Part shown: positions 14,953 to 18,779 of the stretch, one piece after another | Layout of the letters: each line of letters begins with the position of its first letter | How positions within the stretch are numbered: the first letter of the stretch is position 1 | Assembly: GCA_944358495.1 (NCBI GenBank) | Contig: CALVRF010000019.1 | Coordinates: 1-18,779 of the forward strand | Reading direction: 5' to 3' | Length of the DNA: 18,779 nucleotides | DNA from: an uncultured Bacilli bacterium | Lineage (GTDB): Bacteria > Bacillota_I > Bacilli_A > RF39 > UBA660 | Notes under the pieces: model-generated | Told to the model about the DNA's origin: nothing | Databases searched by the model: none | Seen by the model: only the letters and a program-made list of their open reading frames with translations | Translations under genes and position numbers: made by a program

Positions 14953-15384
14953 ATGCTTGAAAATAATTTAAAATATTGCAGAGAAGAATTAGAAATGACG
15001 CAAAAAGAACTTGGCTATGTCTTTGGAGTATCAAGGTATACGGTCCATGGATGGGAAAATGGACATGATACTATACCCCTTAATAAATTAGTTAAATTTT
15101 GTAATTTATACGGTTATTCATTGGATTTTGTGTGTAAACTTAGTAAAAATACCAAATATAACAAAATTCATTTGGATAAAAATATAATTGGAAACAATTT
15201 AAAAAAATTAAGAAAAAAATTAAATTTAAGTCAGCAACAGCTGGCTGATGAATGTAACATTTCCCAAACTACATATAGTGGTTATGAAACGGGAAAATAT
15301 TTAATTAATACTATTACTTTGTATATAATATGTAAGAAATATAATATTTCGATGGACTATCTATTAAAGGATGAAAAAAAGTGA
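14953..15384 (+). CDS. Transcriptional regulator with two tandem Cro/CI (XRE) HTH domains
   Basis: This 143-residue protein is made of two helix-turn-helix domains. The first (about 4-58) has MTQKELGYVFGVSRYTVHGWE and the second (about 80-137) has LSQQQLADECNISQTTYSGYE; both carry the typical Q-x-x-L-A and W/Y-E-x-G positions. A 20-residue basic linker joins them. The second domain could contact DNA together with the first or serve in dimerisation. TTGGTGATT precedes the ATG, the same ribosome binding site as at 1295. It is divergent from the BspA-like gene across 123 bases holding a 16-base palindrome. Local regulation and autoregulation are likely but unproven. Confidence 0.88.
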   Translation: MLENNLKYCREELEMTQKELGYVFGVSRYTVHGWENGHDTIPLNKLVKFCNLYGYSLDFVCKLSKNTKYNKIHLDKNIIGNNLKKLRKKLNLSQQQLADECNISQTTYSGYETGKYLINTITLYIICKKYNISMDYLLKDEKK

Positions 15385-15420
15385 ACCTATATTAATTCAA
15401 AAGTTCACTTTTATTTTATA
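15377..15420 (+). terminator. Intrinsic terminator of the double-HTH regulator gene
   Basis: AAAAGTGAAC (15377-15386) pairs with GTTCACTTTT (15403-15412) across a 16-base loop, followed by ATTTTAT. The TGA stop lies in the first arm. Confidence 0.75.
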
Positions 15421-15440
15421 AAAAAAGCCCTTAAAGGCTT
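15421..15440 (-). terminator. Intrinsic terminator of the MFS-CBS gene
   Basis: On the minus strand AAGCC (15440-15436) pairs with GGCTT (15429-15425) across a six-base loop and is followed by TTTTTAT. It starts in the stop codon and lies back to back with the terminator of the convergent regulator gene. Confidence 0.7.
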
Positions 15441-17295
15441 ATTTGGCTGAAGATAAATAAGATTCAATAGCATAATGGGTAATATTACTACGATTGATAA
15501 TTCCAACCATTTTGCCATTATCCATAACGGGAGCTTTTTTCAAATGTTTGCTTTCTAAAATCTTACATACATCTTCTAAACTAGTATTTATATCAATAGT
15601 AAGGACCTTCTTTTTGGCAATATCTTTAACTTTTAAAGTCATTAATTCTTTTAATTTTTCATCAAAATTACTTTCCGCCCCTAATAGCGCTAAAGAATAA
15701 GCATTGACAAATAATGGATGCGCTTTAGATAAGTAACGCATGATATCACCATCACTAATAAAACCGGTTAGTTTACCTGCTTTATCGACAACGGGAACAC
15801 CACTAATATGTTTATCGTTGATTAAAGTTAAAGCGGTTAATAAGTTATCGTTTTCTTTAACTTTGTAAACATCGGTTTTCATAATAGACTTTAATGACAT
15901 GTGGATAGTTATTGGTTTATTCTTTTCAATGCGTCTAATAGAAAGGGCTAGAACAAAACCACAAACAGCAACTACAAAAGCGACAATTAACGTGATAATA
16001 AAAGCAAATTCCATAGCTTCATAAGGGGCTGAACCAGCATTTAATTTTAAATCGGTCATTGATGAGTAAACGCCAGTAAATAATGAAGTTCCAATGCATC
16101 CAGCTATTTGGAAACCAGCAGTAACTAAAGTTACACCATGAGGATTTAACTTTCTAGATAGTGAACCCAAAGCGAAACTTTGACTTGGCCCGATAATTAA
16201 TGACATACTTCCGGCAATCGGAATATAAAGTAAAGCAATAAGTAATAGTGAATTTAAATTAATAGTCAGTCCTAGAAGTAAAATAAAGATGAAGACTAAT
16301 AAATAACCTAATGGAACGATTAAACTTCCACCTTTTTTATCATAAATTTTACCAGCAATCGGCGCTAAAATACATGATACAACGATTGATGGGAATAAGG
16401 TAAGCGAAGCTTCTAATGATGACATGCCCATAGCGTTTTGAATAAATAGTGGCATAATAACATTCATTGATAAAAGCGTAAACATCGCAATTAAGTTTAA
16501 GGAAAGTCCAATTTTAAATTCTTTAGCTTTTAAAGGCTCAAAATTAATAAGTGGAACTTGGATTTTCTTTTGTCTTTTAGCAAAAACAATTAAGCAAATG
16601 ATACCGATAACAATAGCTGCTAAAGCAACAATGATGTTACCAGAGAATAAAGTAGAAATTCCATATAAAATACCAATTAAGGCTAAACTAATTAAAATAA
16701 CAGATAAAATATCTAAATGAGGATTTTCTAATTTTTTATCTTTGCCAATGATAACGGCACCCATGATAAATAAAATACACATTAAAGCAGCAAAAACAAA
16801 GAATAAAATATGCCATGTACTAAAGTTTAATAAAATACCAGCAACAATAATACTTAAAGATGGGCCCAATGTGGTGGCCGCTCCCATAAGTCCCATATAA
16901 GATCCCATTTTTTCTTTAGGTACAACGCTAAGTACCATATTCATACCGATTGGTGTAAGCATTCCGGTACCTAATGATTGAATGATACGGCCGGCTAACA
17001 TAACAGGGAATGATGGTGCAAAGGCACATACTAAACTACCTATAATTAATAAACCGACAGTAAATAAGAAAAGCGGTCTAGTAGCAAATTTCCGATAAAG
17101 AAATGATGCTACTGGAATCATAATGGCTGCTCCAAGCATATAAGCAGTAGTTAACCACTGAACAGTTGAAACCCCAACATTAAAATCATGCATAATTGGA
17201 GTTAAAGCAATATTTAAAAAGGTTTCATTAAATGTTCCTAAAAACGCACCAAAAGCAGCAACTATCAAAATCAATATTGGTTTTTTAGATTTCAT
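15439..17295 (-). CDS. DHA2-type 14-TM MFS efflux transporter fused to a tandem CBS domain
   Basis: The protein has 618 residues from the ATG at 17295, which has AAGGAGG eight bases upstream. An in-frame TTG at 17325 would lie before that site and is rejected. Residues 1-470 contain 14 hydrophobic segments in the DHA2 (EmrB/QacA) pattern: NETFLNIALTPIM at the end of TM1, QWLTTAYMLGAAIMIP in TM2, AGRIIQSLGTGMLTPIG in TM4 and a GPSLSIIVAGIL motif in TM5. After TM14 a linker leads to two CBS motifs at about 480-535 and 560-615 (SGVPVVDKAGKLTGFISDGDIMRYL; KAPVMDNGKMVGIINRSNITHYAI). CBS pairs bind adenine nucleotides and gate some channels and transporters, so pump activity may respond to a nucleotide. 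The substrate is unknown; drug or metabolite export is likely. Expression appears to be attenuated by the upstream leader. Confidence 0.92.
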   Translation of the reverse strand: MKSKKPILILIVAAFGAFLGTFNETFLNIALTPIMHDFNVGVSTVQWLTTAYMLGAAIMIPVASFLYRKFATRPLFLFTVGLLIIGSLVCAFAPSFPVMLAGRIIQSLGTGMLTPIGMNMVLSVVPKEKMGSYMGLMGAATTLGPSLSIIVAGILLNFSTWHILFFVFAALMCILFIMGAVIIGKDKKLENPHLDILSVILISLALIGILYGISTLFSGNIIVALAAIVIGIICLIVFAKRQKKIQVPLINFEPLKAKEFKIGLSLNLIAMFTLLSMNVIMPLFIQNAMGMSSLEASLTLFPSIVVSCILAPIAGKIYDKKGGSLIVPLGYLLVFIFILLLGLTINLNSLLLIALLYIPIAGSMSLIIGPSQSFALGSLSRKLNPHGVTLVTAGFQIAGCIGTSLFTGVYSSMTDLKLNAGSAPYEAMEFAFIITLIVAFVVAVCGFVLALSIRRIEKNKPITIHMSLKSIMKTDVYKVKENDNLLTALTLINDKHISGVPVVDKAGKLTGFISDGDIMRYLSKAHPLFVNAYSLALLGAESNFDEKLKELMTLKVKDIAKKKVLTIDINTSLEDVCKILESKHLKKAPVMDNGKMVGIINRSNITHYAIESYLSSAK

Positions 17296-17381
17296 AAAAT
17301 TCCTCCTTCTATATATAAGGCACAAAAAAGAACATAATTAAATGCCCTTCTGTAATCAGATTTACGTGCAATGCACAACAT
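17292..17381 (-). CDS. 29-residue leader peptide overlapping the MFS-CBS start
   Basis: An ATG at 17381, about 20 bases after the predicted transcription start, opens a 29-codon frame whose TGA overlaps the transporter ATG (ATGA). It starts MLCIARKSDY, continues RRAFNYVLFCALY and ends IEGGIL; the last part is encoded by the transporter's own ribosome binding site. The reading frame spans the attenuator hairpin at 17324-17351. The ribosome binding site is weak (AAGG, ten bases upstream). Its position and overlap resemble leader peptides of ribosome-mediated attenuators before antibiotic-resistance genes such as tet(M). Function by ribosome stalling is inference. Confidence 0.5.
   Translation of the reverse strand: MLCIARKSDYRRAFNYVLFCALYIEGGIL
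17324..17351 (-). terminator. Attenuator-like terminator in the MFS-CBS leader
   Basis: On the minus strand AAGGGCAT (17349-17342) pairs with ATGTTCTT (17335-17328), including two G-U pairs, across a six-base loop, directly followed by TTTT. It lies between the promoter and the transporter gene and inside the leader ORF. TCTG-ATTA-CAGA just upstream forms a small hairpin that overlaps its first arm and could compete with it. ATAAGGC near the 5' end can also pair with GCCTTAT just before the ribosome binding site. Confidence 0.55.
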
Positions 17382-17408
17382 GTGTCTTTGGCCTTATTAA
17401 CGTTATCA

Positions 17409-17437
17409 ATTTTAACACATCTAATTTTAAAAGTCAA
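17409..17437 (-). promoter_or_regulatory. Strong promoter of the MFS-CBS leader
   Basis: TTGACT (17437-17432), a 17-base spacer and TAAAAT (17414-17409) each match the sigma-A consensus at five of six positions. Transcription should start near 17402, giving a leader of about 107 bases before the transporter start. Confidence 0.7.
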
Positions 17438-17441
17438 ACAT

Positions 17442-18374
17442 TTATTGGTTAGGAATACCAATTAAAGTTATTTCTGTTGGATATATTCCGCCCCCATTAT
17501 TTCTTAAATAAAATTTATAATTTGGGCAAATGTCATCTATCATTTTAGGTATTTTTATTAAGTCTTCATTACGATGATAAACAGAAATTAATAATTTAGG
17601 TTTATCTTCTTTAATGTGTCTTGAAGCACCTATAATCGCTCTTTGTTCAAAGCCTTCAATATCCATTTTTAAAGTAGTTATTTTATCTTCAATATCATCA
17701 TCTAAAGTAACTGAAGTAACTTCATTTTCACCCTCATTTGTCAGTGTATTAGCTGATGGTCCAGAACTATTATCACTTATATATAAAGTTTCATTTTTAT
17801 CGGATACGGCTTTTCTTTTAAATTCAATATTGTCATATTTAGCTAAATTATTTTTAAGTAAAGCAAAGATATTTGGTGTTATTTCATAACAATATATTTT
17901 TTTATAACTACTTGCACCATATATTCTTAAATAATCAAAGATAGTATCACCAATGTAAGCTCCTAAATCGACAAATACCTCATCTTGACATTTAACTAAA
18001 TCTAAATCGAAATAATCACTAAAATTAGTTTCTCTAGATGATTCTAAATTGTTAAAGTCATAGCAATACCAATTATTCAAAATGGCAAACAATACTTTTT
18101 TAGAACGATAATCTTCTAATCTTTCATATAACCAAACAAAATCATCTAAATGGTTATGTAAAGTTTGGGCTTTTTCGTATATTTCATTATAGTCATCATT
18201 TAAATAGTCTAAAGTTCCCCAATAGTCAAAGGTTTTAAAAAAGTTTTCTAAAGCAACTTTGGTTTTATCATCTAAAAGTAAAAAGCTATTTTTTATATTA
18301 TAAAATGTTTCATCTAAAGTTAATTTGCGTAAATTATTTATTAAACCATAAAACTCTTTATCAATATTATTCAT
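17442..18374 (-). CDS. FkbM-family SAM-dependent methyltransferase
   Basis: This 310-residue protein has a C-terminal FkbM-type methyltransferase domain. SAM-binding motif I is VFVDLGAYIGDT (133-144), followed by IYCYEITPN (160-168), the LKMDIEGFE motif (235-243) characteristic of the family, and a final beta-strand ITLIGIPNQ. The first ~130 residues are helical and acidic, and are typical of stand-alone FkbM proteins in gut Firmicutes. Family members O-methylate sugars or polyketides, often in surface-glycan loci; no glycan genes are next to it here. The ribosome binding site is AAAGGGG. No terminator is seen between its stop and the promoter of the MFS-CBS gene, so read-through into the latter is possible. 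Confidence 0.88.
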   Translation of the reverse strand: MNNIDKEFYGLINNLRKLTLDETFYNIKNSFLLLDDKTKVALENFFKTFDYWGTLDYLNDDYNEIYEKAQTLHNHLDDFVWLYERLEDYRSKKVLFAILNNWYCYDFNNLESSRETNFSDYFDLDLVKCQDEVFVDLGAYIGDTIFDYLRIYGASSYKKIYCYEITPNIFALLKNNLAKYDNIEFKRKAVSDKNETLYISDNSSGPSANTLTNEGENEVTSVTLDDDIEDKITTLKMDIEGFEQRAIIGASRHIKEDKPKLLISVYHRNEDLIKIPKMIDDICPNYKFYLRNNGGGIYPTEITLIGIPNQ

Positions 18375-18480
18375 AAATTCCCCTTTCTTTTAAAGGTATG
18401 TTTAATTATTTAAAAATATGTTTTACTCGAAAGAATAAATTTACATTATTAAATTCTATTTTTAGGAATCGCTACTTCAT

Positions 18481-18509
18481 TTGACTTGTAATAGTAAATA
18501 TGTTATGGT
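18481..18509 (+). promoter_or_regulatory. Promoter of the putative structured RNA
   Basis: TTGACT (18481-18486), a 17-base spacer and TATGGT (18504-18509) with the extended TG element (TGTTATGGT) lie directly upstream of the hairpin series. Confidence 0.55.
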
Positions 18510-18515
18510 GTATTT

Positions 18516-18635
18516 AGCAAAGCAATTTGCATAAAATAAAAAAGGAAACATTCAATACTTCCATGTTGAGTGTGACCAATATTTTTTGGTCCATCTAAAT
18601 CATGCTGAATGAGTTAGGTGGTTTTCTTTTATATT
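18516..18635 (+). ncRNA. Putative four-hairpin structured RNA ending in a terminator
   Basis: Four stems follow one another. H1 is GCAAA-GCAA-TTTGC (18517-18530) with a GNRA tetraloop. H2 is ACATTCAA/TTGAGTGT (18548-18573, one G-U pair). H3 is GACCAA/TTGGTC (18574-18591). H4 is CATCTAA/TTAGGTG extended by TCAT/ATGA (18592-18620), followed by a U-tract TTTTCTTTTATATT. A sigma-A-like promoter lies at the right distance upstream. No ORF follows within the remaining 140 bases. It may be a small regulatory RNA or the leader of a gene beyond the window. It does not match a riboswitch class that I know. Confidence 0.5.
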
Positions 18636-18746
18636 AAAATCATAAATATTACACTTATAAATTCAAATTAATAATTATTTTGTAAAGCCGATACGCGTTT
18701 TAATGTTAAACATTAGTTAAAATGATACCGATTTATAATGTGGATA

Positions 18747-18771
18747 ACAAACAAAGGTAAACCTTGTTTGT
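18747..18771. terminator. Hairpin near the right edge, possible terminator of a minus-strand gene
   Basis: ACAAACAA(A)GG and CCTTGTTTGT pair with one bulged A around a TAAA loop. On the minus strand the second arm is U-rich (TTGTTTGTTAT), so it could end a gene lying beyond the window. The U-tract is weak. Confidence 0.35.
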
Positions 18772-18779
18772 AGTCATAG

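Larger units (their letters stand above)
18375..18779. other. Intergenic region of about 400 bases without a protein gene
   Basis: No ORF with a ribosome binding site is seen on either strand. The left third is the 5' region of the FkbM gene. The middle holds the plus-strand promoter and structured RNA listed separately. The right end (18641-18779) is AT-rich, with a small palindrome around 18700 (AATGTT/AACATT), a TGTGGATAA sequence at 18739-18747 and a hairpin at 18747-18771. Confidence 0.7.

Noticed and set aside
17296..17325. TTG at 17325 as start of the MFS-CBS protein
   Set aside because: The AAGGAGG site would be within the coding sequence; the ATG at 17295 has ideal spacing.
17296..17402. 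Metabolite riboswitch in the MFS-CBS leader
   Set aside because: No conserved core of a riboswitch class that I know is visible, and a translated leader ORF covering the terminator explains the leader better.
18641..18779. Replication origin
   Set aside because: Only one DnaA box is seen, and no dnaA, dnaN or rpmH gene is present in the window.
1..18779. CRISPR array, tRNA, rRNA or insertion sequence
   Set aside because: No regularly spaced repeats, tRNA cloverleaf, rRNA sequence or transposase was recognised on reading through the window.

Overview
The window is AT-rich, compactly organised DNA from a low-GC Gram-positive bacterium. The yqeG-yqeH pair, the S11 D,D-carboxypeptidase, strong AGGAGG/GGTGAT ribosome binding sites, sigma-A-like promoters and U-tailed intrinsic terminators point to the Bacillota. 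Two secreted proteins with a shared YAAF-type N-terminus fit an uncultured gut lineage of the Bacilli (RF39/Erysipelotrichia-like), but that placement is inference. TGA is a real stop here: it ends the DUF362 gene and the second regulator, so the standard bacterial code applies.

Layout, left to right. 1-1139 (-) is the start of a secreted Ig/Fn3-like protein running off the left edge, divergent from a 73-residue Cro/CI-type regulator (1295-1516 +). 1564-3475 (-) is a transglutaminase-like gene split by a frameshift at a run of nine T. 3532-5771 (-) is the ferrous-iron uptake operon feoAB. 5893-7665 (-) is a HerA-type ATPase. 7722-9213 (-) is the coupled yqeG-yqeH pair. 9338-11258 (-) is a coupled pair of an exported DUF362 protein and a DUF318/ArsP-type permease. 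11435-12451 (-) is a RhuM-family gene with a LexA-like box in its promoter, bracketed by two nearly identical terminators. 12594-13757 (-) is a penicillin-binding-protein-5-type carboxypeptidase. 13876-14829 (-) is a BspA-like surface protein divergent from a double-HTH regulator (14953-15384 +). 15439-17295 (-) is a 14-TM DHA2 efflux pump fused to a CBS pair, preceded by a strong promoter, a 29-codon leader ORF and an attenuator-like hairpin. 17442-18374 (-) is an FkbM methyltransferase. 18375-18779 has no protein gene but holds a promoter, four hairpins and a terminator that look like a structured RNA.

The most interesting points are: (1) the leader-peptide attenuator on the MFS-CBS fusion, (2) the unassigned terminator-ended RNA at 18516-18635, (3) two independent units in which a YAAF-type secreted protein is divergent from an XRE regulator, (4) the homopolymer frameshift in the transglutaminase-like gene, (5) the exported DUF362/permease pair with a 21-bp imperfect palindrome in its promoter, and (6) the SOS-type box before the RhuM gene. 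Most minus-strand transcription units end in a terminator whose stem overlaps or touches the stop codon, so the chromosome is tightly packed. All assignments are from reading the sequence; no database search was run.
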